53,842 bases of DNA from Pezizomycotina sp. ARF18. Taxonomy: Eukaryota; Ascomycota. The position numbers were made by a program, and so were the translations under genes. The notes beneath the pieces are model-generated. The model was not told the origin of the DNA. It did no database searches and was given only the letters and a program-made list of their open reading frames with translations. Below, in pieces: positions 37,867 through 48,011 of this stretch. The first letter of the stretch is position 1. Every line of letters begins with the position of its first letter. The DNA lies in contig AZLU01000261.1 of the NCBI GenBank assembly GCA_002224055.1, positions 1 to 53,842 of the forward strand, read 5' to 3'.

Positions 37867-38063
37867 CAAATAATTCGTCCTCTCTTTTCCTTCCTTGATG
37901 GAGCAATTCACCTTCCCTCCTCCCTCTAAGCTCTAGAATAATCGAGCTCCGTAGACAGTGGACGAATCACAAAAACCATTCCACGATCGCTTATCGTTCC
38001 CGTTTCCCAATCGCCTTCTGTGGCTATTGAACGAACTTGAGGGGAAACGACGGTCACCCCAGG
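37245..38063. other. Intergenic region dynein / MFS transporter
   Basis: About 820 AT-rich bases with the dynein 3' region on the left and a T33 tract at 37832-37864. The last 170 bases before the ATG at 38064 lie within the probable promoter and leader of the transporter. No other gene is visible. Confidence 0.55.
37832..37864. repeat. Poly-T tract (33 T)
   Basis: The second longest homopolymer of the window, about 200 bases upstream of the MFS transporter start. Confidence 0.9.
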
Positions 38064-40475
38064 ATGTCGTCGTCCTACTCCGCGTCCCCTTGAGGGACAC
38101 CGGCCGTACCCCAGCCTCCGCCAAATTCCAGCAGCAAACCCTACGCGCGGCATCCGCAACGACGAATCCACTCCGAAGACGACGAGCGCGCGCCGATCCT
38201 AGACCCCAACTCCCGACCCGACGACATAGAGCTGCAACCGCAGCGGTCGGCAGCAGACGAACACCGCGGAAGACGCCACGGAGCGCTCACCGGAGGGAGG
38301 AGACCAGGAAGACGACGCGGAGGAGAGCGACAGCGACGATGAGATATTGTTTACGAAGGAGGAGACGAAGAAGATCGTCAGGAAGCTGGATCGGTACCTT
38401 GTGCTGTTTTGGCGATTCTTTACATGCTCAGCTTTTGGATCGGAGCAGTAAGTCTTAAGCCTTCTGCTTTTTGTTTTTGGTGGTTTTTTTTTATGAGAAG
38501 GGTTTTAAAGGGCTAAACGTGGTCATTTTGAGTTTTTGTTTAGATATCGGTAATGTACGTCAGCGAGACCCCGATTACACGCAAGAGAAACAGTGGCGAT
38601 TTTTCGCGCGAATTCGTAACAATTGGTGATAGTTAGGCTGACATGATGCGGCTGTATCATAGGCGAAAATCGCGGGCATGATGGAGGACCTACACATGTC
38701 GTCGAACGATTACGACTGGCTCTTGACGGGGTTTTACATTACTTATATCGTCAGTCGCCAATTCTGCCTATTGTACTCTCAATATTACCGAGGGAGTCTA
38801 ACTTTTGTTCTGATTAGGCATTCGAATGGATGACGCTGCTATGGGGTGTCATTCCAGCTCATATATACGTTCCGATATGTGTTACTGGTATGCATATTTC
38901 TCTCATACTGTCTCTTGGTTACCATTTTTAATCGCGAGCAGCTAACTGAATTTTTTGGAGGATTGAAATAGCTGGGTCTGGTAGCTTCACTACGTAGGTG
39001 CTGAGCTCCCTCTTTTCTCTAATGGACATTGAGTCTCACGATATTCTTTCTCAATTATAGAGGGATTGGTTCCAAATTGGGGAACATTACTACTAGCAAG
39101 GGCTTCGCTCGGGATCGCAGAGGCCGCGTTCGGACCCGGTGTTCCGTTTTATCTCTCATTCTTCTACAAGCGTGAGGTATGTAATGCCACTTCTGACCTC
39201 TTGGTTAAAGGTACTTTTGCTAATCTGCATACCATTACCTTTTAGGAACTCGCCTTCCGCGTAGGACTGTTTATATCCGCGGCCCCCCTCTCGACCGCGT
39301 ACGCCGGCTCGCTGGCGTACCTCCTAACGTCGCTGCGAACGCGCTTGGCGCCATGGAGATTGCTCTTTATCGTTGAGGGTTGGCCCAGCTTGGTCCGCGC
39401 GGCGGTGGCTTGGTGGTATGAAGATCATTTTTACCCTCAAATATCATGTTCGTCAGTCATATTTAATGGGTGCTGATATTACTTATTCAAAAAGTGGATA
39501 CCAGACTCTCCCGCGACCGCCTGGTTCCTCCGCGATGGGGAGGAGAGAGGATTGCGACGCTGAGCTGCAAGATTCCGCCGAGCGACAATCGGGTTTCGCG
39601 GCGAAGAGTCCCGGTATACATGGCTCTAGGGTAGCTTACGCTGGAGGGAGGTGTTCCTCGCCATCGGCGACTTGAAGAACTGGTTAACTGCTGTATGCAA
39701 AACAGCTCCTTTTGTTCGCTATCTACTTGAAGAATCATGACTAACGTGCGATAAATAGTTCATGTTCTTCAGCTGTAACGTCGCGTTCAGCTCCTTACCT
39801 GTGTTCTTACCGACTATCATCAACGAGTATGCCCCCTCACATCCCTCACTCTATTCTGCATTCGTAAAACATTTCTATACCAGTTTTATTAACACTTCCT
39901 CAAGAATGGGAAACTCCCCCTCTCCTCCCAAGCCCTCTCCGCTCCCCCTTACATCGTCGCCTTCTTCACCGTAATCCTAACCTCCCACGTCTCCGACCGC
40001 ATAAAATCCCGCTCCTCCTTCGTAATCCTACACTCCCTCATCGGCGCCTTCGGCTACGCCGTCCTCGCCTTCGCACCCTCAATCGGCCTAACGGACTGGA
40101 AGTGGCGCTACGCCGCCGTCTTTTTATCCTGCTCCGGTATATTCTCCGCCATCGCGATAGTAATTCCGTGGACCGTCGGAAACAGCGAGAGCAGCGAAGG
40201 ACGCGGTACTGGTGTTGCGATATTGAATCTTGTGGGACAGTGTGGGCCTCTGTTGGGGACGAGGTTGTACCCCGCGAGCGAGGGGCCGTTTTATAGGAGG
40301 GGATGATGACGTGTAGTGTTTTTATGGTCGTTGTTAGTATTCTTAGCGTTACGTTGAGGATTATGATGCAGAGGGAGAATAAGAGGAGGGATAGGCGTTT
40401 TTAGGAGGATGAGTTTGGAAGCTGAGGTGGACGTATAAAGAGGGGAGGGAGAAGGGGTTTAGGTATATGTTGTGA
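38064..40475 (+). CDS. MFS transporter, anion:cation symporter (allantoate permease) family
   Basis: A 12-helix proton-coupled permease of the DAL5/TNA1 type, usually importing carboxylates or related organic anions at the plasma membrane. After an acidic cytoplasmic head (ILFTKEETKKIVRKLDRYLV) come the family hallmarks LDRSNIGNAKIAGMMEDL and YDWLLTGFYITYIAFEWM, then LVPNWGTLLLARASLGIAE, AAFGPGVPFYLSFFYKRE and the second half VAFSSLPVFLPTIINEMG, FVILHSLIGAFGYAVLAF and FRYML at the end (stop 40473-40475). At least seven introns interrupt it. An 11-base micro-exon, 38544-38554, lies between introns 38449-38543 and 38555-38662 and encodes the middle of SNIGNA. Several single-base frame breaks occur, for example in the acidic head, near 38975 (a G run) and near 39925 (a C run). 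A TAG near 39629 in the loop region may be another error. Substrate cannot be told from sequence. Confidence 0.93.
38544..38554 (+). other. 11-base micro-exon of the MFS transporter
   Basis: The exon ATATCGGTAAT is flanked by TTTAG before and GTACGT after. With the A at the end of the preceding exon it encodes Asn-Ile-Gly-Asn, and the next exon continues Ala-Lys-Ile-Ala-Gly. This restores the conserved family motif exactly. Confidence 0.85.
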
Positions 40476-41096
40476 ATATTCTGAGCAGTGTTTATTTATT
40501 CTTTCTATTCTCTCAGATATCTCTTTTCCCTCCTTTTTTTCATTTGATACACTATTACAGAACCTTCATCAGCTTTTTCTTTTCCGATTTATAAACGCAG
40601 GGGATACCTAATAGCTATATTATCTTTTTATGAGTTAGCGTTTTTTATTTTATTTATACGTGAGTTAACCTATCTTCGTAGTCTTCTGTTCAACGCCATA
40701 CAGTATAAATCTATTTCACTTAATCATATGAGAATGTTGGTATTCGATAGCGAGCGTTGGGTACATGGATTGTGATATGTTATTAGGCGGCTAATAAAAC
40801 TTTGCCTGTGGATCAAGAGAGATTATACATTTACAAAAGTTAAAATGGTAGGATAGGTGCTAGAAAGGATTCAACGTTCACGCTAGACCTCCCTGAAGTA
40901 TACCATCATCTAGATAGAAAAAAATAACAAAAAATTTTTTTTTTGAAACATCGCCTGATCCGCCCGCTGTTCTGGTGTAACAAACATAATGGAAAGAAAT
41001 ATTACGGTGAAAATTCGATATCGCTAAGTCATAAAACAGTAGAAAATAAGTCGGACGTATCGAACGTCTCTAGGATCGATAAAGGGGGGGAAAAAG
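40476..41096. other. Convergent intergenic region
   Basis: About 620 AT-rich bases between the ends of the MFS transporter and the leftward ADP-ribosylglycohydrolase gene. No gene or structured RNA is visible. Confidence 0.55.
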
Positions 41097-42199
41097 CTAT
41101 TGCGTCTCCTTCCCGTAATACTCCTGCGCCGCCAGTAGGTCCTTCGCAACCTGCTCCACGATCTCCTTCTTGCGCAGCGCATCAACCCACTCCATAACTT
41201 TCGGGTCCAAAATTTCCCGTTCGCCATCGGCGAATCGACGTACCATAGCCCGCCAAACCTCCATACACCGCCGCAACAGTATCTGCATCGTCCGCAAGAT
41301 TCACCGCCTTCACAGCGCCGTCTTCGAACGTCTCCGTCGTAAAAAAGCACCACAGCGCCGCTTCGAGCGTGTGCAAAACGTACCCGCTGGAACTAATCTC
41401 CTTTTCCGTCTTACTCAGTAACGGATGGCCGCTAACGTCCGCGCTCCCTCTACGTTCGGAAAACGGACTCGATGAGCGCCGCCGCTTGAAGTTGAAGCGG
41501 TCTTTTAGTTCGGTGTCGGTGAAGGGGTACATCGATATCTCCCGTAATAGATCCATCTTGCTGTACGTCTCGTTGCCCGCGGCGACTTGTTCCAGTATGC
41601 AGCATACGAGGTGCGTGTATAACCCGCACGCTTCACGGCACCGTAAGTGCGGGTGCGTCACGCTGCTACTCCGCTCGGCTAACTCCACCGCTTTTTTCTT
41701 CCCGGAGCGGTAGTACATCAACCCGACGGGTAAAATCCTCATAAGGCTACCGTTCCCGCAGCTGCGCTCGTGGTTTAAAAACGTACGTAGGACTTTTATA
41801 GTATCGTCTTCCGTGTCCGTGTGGTTTTCTTTTTCGATGTGCTCCACACCGCAAAGCGCTCGCGGTCGTGGCGCCGATGTCGAAGCAGCAGTCGCTGGAG
41901 ACATGTAGCCGTCCGCACCACTTTACGTACAATTGCGCTTGGTGTTTTAATGAGAAGGCCGCGGGTCTTTGTTATGGATGCGGCGAGGCAGAGCGCCATC
42001 GATGTGTCGTCGGTGAAAGAGCCGGCGGGGAGGCCGAAGCCGTTGTTCGGTAGCATGCTGTTGATCTGCGGGAACGTGCCGCGCTTGCGGAACTCTGCTG
42101 GCCCGCCGAGGGCATCGCTTATTGCGAGAGTCAGGAAGGCGGTGCGGATTTTCGTCTGCGCCGAAGTCAGCGGTAGCAGGGCGGACCGCAGCGATGCAT
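41097..42199 (-). CDS. ADP-ribosylglycohydrolase (DraG/ARH) family protein
   Basis: Family members remove ADP-ribose from proteins or hydrolyse related ADP-ribose compounds using two magnesium ions. The N-terminal part carries IRTAFLTLAISDALGGPAEF and GSFTDDTSMALCLAASI, whose TDDT residues bind metal. The middle carries CGNGSLMRILPVGL and SSVTHPHLRCREACGLY. The C-terminal part carries the second metal site, LADDADTVAAVYGGLAG, and ends LLAAQEYYGKETQ with the stop at 41097-41099. Around 360 residues, usual for the family. The ATG at 42197-42199 is the nearest upstream start but needs one frame correction to reach the conserved part. Further breaks lie near 41930, near 41860 and near 41240. The insert with RRRSSSPFSERRGS near 41440-41490 is a hydrophilic loop. 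The natural substrate (arginine-, serine- or DNA-linked ADP-ribose) cannot be told. Confidence 0.88.
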
Positions 42200-43984
42200 G
42201 TTTTCGGAGCTGTGCTTGTCGTTGTTGTTGCTGTTAGAAGCAAACGGTAAGAGGAAGGTAAAATGAACCATTTGGGAAGAGAAAATTTACAAGCAGAAAA
42301 TGAGCGACTAGAAGAAAGAAAAAAAGTGTGTAATAGCGGAGCAAACGATAAAGAGATATTCGAAAGGAAGAATAGCTAGTTAATTAAGAAGGAACTTGGG
42401 GGGACGAACGAACGTTAAAAAGAGGCACCCGGCCAGCGAGGAGGTTCTGAGGGGAGCTCGAGCTCGGCCAGGGGTGGTGTATATATAAATATCCCTCCTA
42501 TCTTGGAAAAAATTCCGGTCCCTGAATTTATTCAATTTCGCAAATGAAAAAAAAAAAAAAGAAAAGAAAATAAGGCACTTCGAGCCTGACTGACGACCGT
42601 TATATTTTCGAGAGTTCCTTTTCCCTGAAGATATTCAATAGAAGCAGGTGCTATTAAAAGCGCTTATGAAGGAGGGGGCAAATCCTTTTAAATGGCAGAA
42701 AGCAGAGGAACAAACCTGCGTGCTGAGAATAACAACGAGAAGAAGGCTGTCAGCCCAAAATTTAAGTACGTTGTTTGTCAAGGATTGAGGATGTGCCTGA
42801 CTCCTTTGCTCGACTCTGCTTACCGGATTCTCCTATAATGGCGCCAAAAAATCCCTGAATTTTTTCTTCTCTCAGCGTGCATGCGGCGCCTTTTTGCGTG
42901 CTGTCTATTATGACTGTCCATGGTAGTATCCAAGTATTTCTCCCTCTCAGCGATGGAAACGAGCCAAAAGAGGGAAGGTCGGGAAGAAACGAGACCCCAA
43001 GCAGGGTAGACAAGCTTATAGTCACGACATGTTACGTTGAATCCTTTGCCAGGGACATGAGAAAAGGATAAAAAGGATTCAGTGTCTCCACCCTAAGTTA
43101 GATGAATAAGGGACTGGAGCAAGTATCGCATGAGAGAAGCACTGTGATACCATTTGGGATGTGACGAGGGCTTTTTTTTTTCTGCTTCAACGAATTCGTG
43201 CAGTTTACCGAAGCACGCGCCGGTGGAGATGTTCGAAACCATTCCCGGACAGCGTGAGGGGCGTTGTTTATCAGCGCCAAATGGCTGGCTATTACGTCGT
43301 ATTCCCCCCTCAAGAAGCTAGAGTCTCGCTGAACCTGGTTAGACCTGGCTTACTTTAGCTGCTTCTTGTCTTGTGATCTCGAATTTCTCAAAGACCCGCA
43401 ATTTTCCAAGGTGGAAAAACCATCAAAGAGGTTAGCGAGAATTGTTGTCTCTCGCTTATTGCCTTCATCAGCCTTATGGCCAACTTTTGGACTCAGGTCC
43501 ATGTGTGGTCGCATTCGTTTTTCTCTCACCTTCGATAAAGTGAGAGATCAAGCAAAAGTTCTCATAAAAAGTTGAGGGAAAAGCCTCGTGGCGAATTTCT
43601 TAAAGCGCTTCACGCAGTAGATGAAGGTTCTCAGCTGTTCAGAGTTGTTTCCGACGCTCTGATTAATAATACTTTAAGACAGGTCGGACGTAACAGCAAG
43701 CTCCGTTGCCTCTTTCGTTAATTTCCCCGTCGATGAGGGAAGGGTCCTTGACTCCTCGCCTGAAATTTCGATGCTCGTATCGAGTCGCAATTGATCGCGA
43801 TCAACATGCAGGATCGAGCAGAGCTGCAGGCCGATGGCCCTGATTTATATTAAAAAAAAAAAAGAAAAAAAAAAAAAAAGAAGAGGACGGGAAGAGACAA
43901 AACCCTTCCTTCCCTTCTTCAAAGGGAGAAAAGCTTGTTCTAAAAACAAATCTCGAAAAAAATAGGAAACCCCTCAGGTACGCA
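42200..43984. other. Intergenic region without a recognisable gene
   Basis: Nearly 1.8 kb with no conserved protein or RNA. It begins with the upstream region of the ADP-ribosylglycohydrolase gene (a CTCGAGCTCG palindrome-like stretch near 42457-42468 and an A-rich run near 42545). It ends with an A-rich block near 43850-43880. The short open frames (for example 42762-43025 on the minus strand) show no motif I recognise. Confidence 0.5.
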
Positions 43985-45732
43985 TTAATCTACTTCAACC
44001 CGAGACCCAACGCAAAACTCGTATCGGGTCCAATTTTGCACTATCTCTTCCTTCGCTTCGCTCATTCTTACTCCGTAGTAATGATTGCCACGGGTCCTCC
44101 GAAGAATAATGATCAGAGTAGTCCTTTCCAGCCCGCGCCGGCCAAAATATGCAAGTCTCAATAATTGTATTGTTCCTACCGCTGCGGCGTATATGCAATC
44201 CTTACCGGCGTTGTCCGAATCACTCGTAGTCCCAAAGAGGTCTCCGTCAGGGCCACCGGTATGCATGAGATACTGTAATCGACTTCATAGCCTCCAAAAG
44301 CAAGACGGGGTACTTTGGCGCCGGGCGCCGTGAATTGGAAGCTTCCGCGGTCGTCTAATATTCCTGTAGCGGCGTTCTCTACGTACCAACCCCAGTCCCA
44401 TTCATCTCTGTAGATGCTGCTCACATCGACTTCCTCGTTTCCGCGCCTGCGGATAGTAACCAAGCCCTGAAAATATGCCTCCGGGAAACTCGGAAAGATT
44501 GACACGTCCGGTGATGGATCTAGTGCGCGTGAAATACCGATCCAATCCGCTCTGGCGCCGGGTTTTTGCATAATCGCTTGGATTAGCGCTATCGTGGCAC
44601 CCTTCCGGTCGTACCGAGAGAACTTTGAAGGGTCTAGGTTAAAGCTGAAAAGACCCATAATACTGAAGACCATGTCGACGGGTCTTGACGATGCACGCAG
44701 AAACGCGGAGCGCCAAATAGCCAGCACCATTCGGGTTCCATCGCCTTTGCGTATACTGCACATAACAAAGCTGATATGAGCGGCTTGTTTCTTTTTATCA
44801 GACGCAGAAGTCTACGTTTCTGCCGCCCTCTATCAATTTCCTATTGCCGTAAAGCTTATAGGTCCTAGGCTTCCAGCACATAGTTCCGTCTGGACTCTTG
44901 CAGATGGCGTCAAGCTCAGGGTCACTGTGATATTCAAATAGATAAAGTGGCAATAACTCTCTGCTCCGCATCCATCTAGAATAGTCAGAATAGAGGATGT
45001 GGCCGACCATCAGGTTCCAGTTCGTCAAGATGGAACGTGGTGTGCTTAGTGCTGGGTTGGTAAATTTCACCGAGTTTCCAGCTGAACACGCAATGGCTTC
45101 TTGGGCAGCATCGTTTCTTGCAGTGTCCGAGCCCTCTCAATCCACAGTGTCTCTAGAAAAGCGTTGCCAGTCTCGATAGTCCTCCTGAAAAATCAGGCAA
45201 ACCGCGCAGCTCGAATACAGCATGGCCATGTGTTGGATCTGCCAGTCCTTATCGTCCCGATCGGTCTGTATGATGCATAGCCTGTCTAACCACAGCATAT
45301 CGCAACCCCACTTTTTTGCAGCTACGCAGGCAGTCCTGAACAAGCTAATGCTGATGGGATCGCCGTCTTCGGCGCCCTTGACGGAAAACTTTGCTGTTTC
45401 CGTATCATTCTCCTCAAGACCCCTCTAAACGTAAGATATGGCAGCGTATTGCACCGAGCTGAGGTAGTCGACTTCCTTGATACGTAGAACCTCTTGATCG
45501 AGAAAACTAGCGCAGTCGATGAATCGGTAATGTTGAGGAGCAGCTTCGACCCTGACCATCGAGTTACCTAGGTTCGATAGTTTCGGAGGTGGGTTTAGAA
45601 CAGCATCTCTAGCCGGGCTGTCACGATCGTTATCTTGATCTCCTTGAGGTCATCTGCTTTATGTTTCAATGCGAAGGCTAGGCAATAGATAGGACGGCTT
45701 TGGAGCGAAGGTTTAGGCGCTTGAAAGCCCAT
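43985..45732 (-). pseudogene. HET-domain protein, probably inactivated
   Basis: HET-domain proteins trigger cell death when genetically different hyphae fuse. The likely start is the ATG at 45732 (RPIYCLAFALKHKADD). Conserved blocks follow: NPPPKLSNLGNSMVRVEAA, RFIDCASFLDQEVL, then the HET core YAAISYV, WLDRLCIIQTDRDDKDWQI and WIERARTLQE. The distal part has SRPVDMVFSIMGLF, SFPEAYFQGLV, IQLLRLAYFGRRGLERTT and LRRTRGNHYYGVR, ending at 43985. The core motif normally reads YVW(G/R); here the Trp codon is TAG (45430-45432) although the surrounding 110 codons are in one open frame. The conserved Trp in the (A/G)WTLQE motif is Arg. Frame breaks are also present near 45585, near 45170 and near 44260. 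Frameshifts alone could be read errors, but the in-frame substitution stop suggests real loss of function. The TAG fits a CpA to TpA change on the plus strand, the preferred context of repeat-induced point mutation. Confidence 0.75.
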
Positions 45733-46605
45733 ATTGACGGCATCGGCTGCAGATCTGGCTCAAATTGAGGAAACCCGCTCGCATTTTTCGTTAGCGTCCG
45801 TTGAAAGCATCCCCGGTATTTCCTGGCCCCCACATGGCACCGGAAAGGCTTCCATGTTTCCAACTCGCAGAAAGAAAGGGCAAAAATGCTTAACTAACGT
45901 TTTATCCGAGTCTTCCAAGGCCTATACCGAATCGGACCCTGGAGCTAAATTTATTTTTCCTTTTCTGTTTTTGTAATGGAGCCAAAAGGACTCGAAGGGA
46001 AACCTTGGAGGGATGCAGGTATTGTCTTGGACTAAAACGGTCGGTACTTTATTCGCGGGGTCTTGGCCAACAAAACTTGCAGGGAAACCACCGAGCCAAA
46101 CGAAAAATCCATGTGGCGTCCAAACTGCAGGCCTTAAGTGTTGGAAAAATTGCTCGGAAAGTGGTGTATCCGAGCAGATGCTCCCGGCCACGCCAGACCC
46201 AGGACGAAGATCAGCGCATCTGAGCAGCTTCATGCTGCAGCCTGCTTTCCGCTTTTTCCTCGGGCAATTCCTAACAGGTGTCGTGTGTTTGTTCGTTTGC
46301 GTGAGCTGCTGCTGCTGCACAAATAAAAAACAGTCACAATATACTAGTAAGTTCCTGCGAGGATACATCGATCAAACTTCCAAGAGCTACCAAGAGAGTC
46401 AATGCACACCGAGCTATCCTGAAGTACGCCAGCCTAAGTAAAAAAATCTCCAGAAGTGGTATACAACGAGAAACAAAGTACCTAGTCCTTGCTTTGATTC
46501 ATGTTGATCTTCCGCTGAGCTCTCAGGAATTGCACTCAGCAAAAGTAATTGAATCGGATAAAAAGGTGGCAGAGTGCGGATTGCCCTTAAATCTCGAAAG
46601 AGATA

Positions 46606-46648
46606 TCTTCCATCTTCCATCTTCCATCTTTCATCTTCCATCTCCATC
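46606..46648. repeat. Heptamer tandem repeat (CTTCCAT), about 5 units
   Basis: Imperfect tandem copies of a seven-base unit, with one T variant and a truncated last unit. Confidence 0.85.
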
Positions 46649-46979
46649 TAGTGTGGTTCTTGGTCCCTATCCAACATGGTCAGCAAACAACAGCTGAAAC
46701 ATGCTATCGCGAGATTTGTCATAAAGTAAGGGAAGAGCAGAAGTGTAGTTAGTAGCATCGGCGAAAGGTTGGCCAAAAGTGCAATTGTTGTAAGCTGTAA
46801 GCTATGGAGGCTAAAAATTGATTGATCAATCTGATAATAAAAAAAAAAAAAATGAAAAAAAAAAAAAGGGAAAGGGCGGCCCAATAATAATTTATTAGTA
46901 TTTCTCCCCGTGACACTTTCTGACAAGCTTCATCTAAACTTGCTCATCGTCCGTCTCTCTTTCTTTCTTTCTTTTTCCG

Positions 46980-46997
46980 TTTTTTTTTTTTTTTTTT
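46980..46997. repeat. Poly-T tract (18 T)
   Basis: Uninterrupted T run next to CTTT repeats, about 1 kb upstream of the Nramp gene. Confidence 0.9.
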
Positions 46998-48011
46998 CTT
47001 TTATTTTCTTAATATATACTTTTTGAGATCCCAAGTTTCTAAACTCCTTCCATCGCTTCCTTGCTTCCTGCTTTCTTTCCCTTTCTTTCTTTATCACCGA
47101 AGTGTTCATCACTCGCTCCTCAAGCCCTGGACCTCGTCTTTTACGTTCGTCGTTTCACCTTTAGACGCTCGCTTCGATTTCTCATGACGACTACGACTGG
47201 GCTCTAGCCTGCTGCTTGTTATTTTGCTTTTGACCGTTATCAGCGACAGTTCTCGTTATCGTACGGTACCTCGCGAAATCGCCGACACGGCAGTTCACGG
47301 TCCCCCTTTCTGAGACCCAAAACATCATGAACTGTGAGTAACCCAATTCAGTTCCTCCTACAAGTCTACACTGGCAGAGATCACCGTCCACAAAAGCTGC
47401 GATGAGGGAGGAAAGGGAAGGAACTCAATGGAAATCGCAAGCAAGCAAGCAGCCTGCACAGTGGGCTCACCCCCTGTCATCTTGCTATTCTCTGGCTTCT
47501 TCCCCGACCTGCAGTGTGGGAGACATTGAGGGTGAAATTCTACTCTCCCGGGTCTTCCCGAGTTGCCTCCTCTCTTATTCATGCTGTCATTTTCACGCAA
47601 GTTTTTTTTTATTCAGTCCTCCGCGTTTCGAAAAATTCTCCTGAGGAAAGAGAAAAGAAAGAAGCAAAAGAAAAGAAGGGAAAAAAAAAAAGAAAAGAAA
47701 AGAATATCAAGGTGGAATCGGAAAAAAGGACCACCGACATAGCTCGCCACTATAGCCCCCCTTAACTCCTTCCTCGCTCCTGAACATCGTGAACATCTTT
47801 CTACATATAAAGACATCCAGCCCTTCTTCTTCCTTAGCTTTTGGTTCCACTTGGTTAGCTCTGTGCGACTCGATTCCCCTCAGAACCCCACAATACCCGT
47901 TATCTTCCATTGTGCAATGGACAAGACGTTCCTTTCGTCAAACACCGAAAGCTCTGTTCATTTCTTAGTATCTTCTTCATTATTAGACGACAAATTAACC
48001 ATATTAACGCG

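Larger units (their letters stand above)
45733..48011. other. Intergenic region, two overlapping uncharacterised open frames
   Basis: No gene is recognised. Two open frames overlap on opposite strands, 45922-46368 (-) and 46013-46441 (+), each about 140-150 codons. The plus one contains a short hydrophobic, Cys-rich stretch (VVCLFVCVSCCCC); neither has a family motif, and at most one could be real. A heptamer repeat lies at 46606-46648, A-rich runs near 46838-46867, CTTT steps near 46958-46975 and a T18 run at 46980-46997. The pyrimidine-rich stretch up to 48011 is the likely promoter and leader of the Nramp gene. Confidence 0.5.

Noticed and set aside
42440-42480. GAGCTCGAGCTCG palindrome as a regulatory operator
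   Set aside because: It is short, built of a simple GAGCTC alternation, and nothing else supports a binding site.
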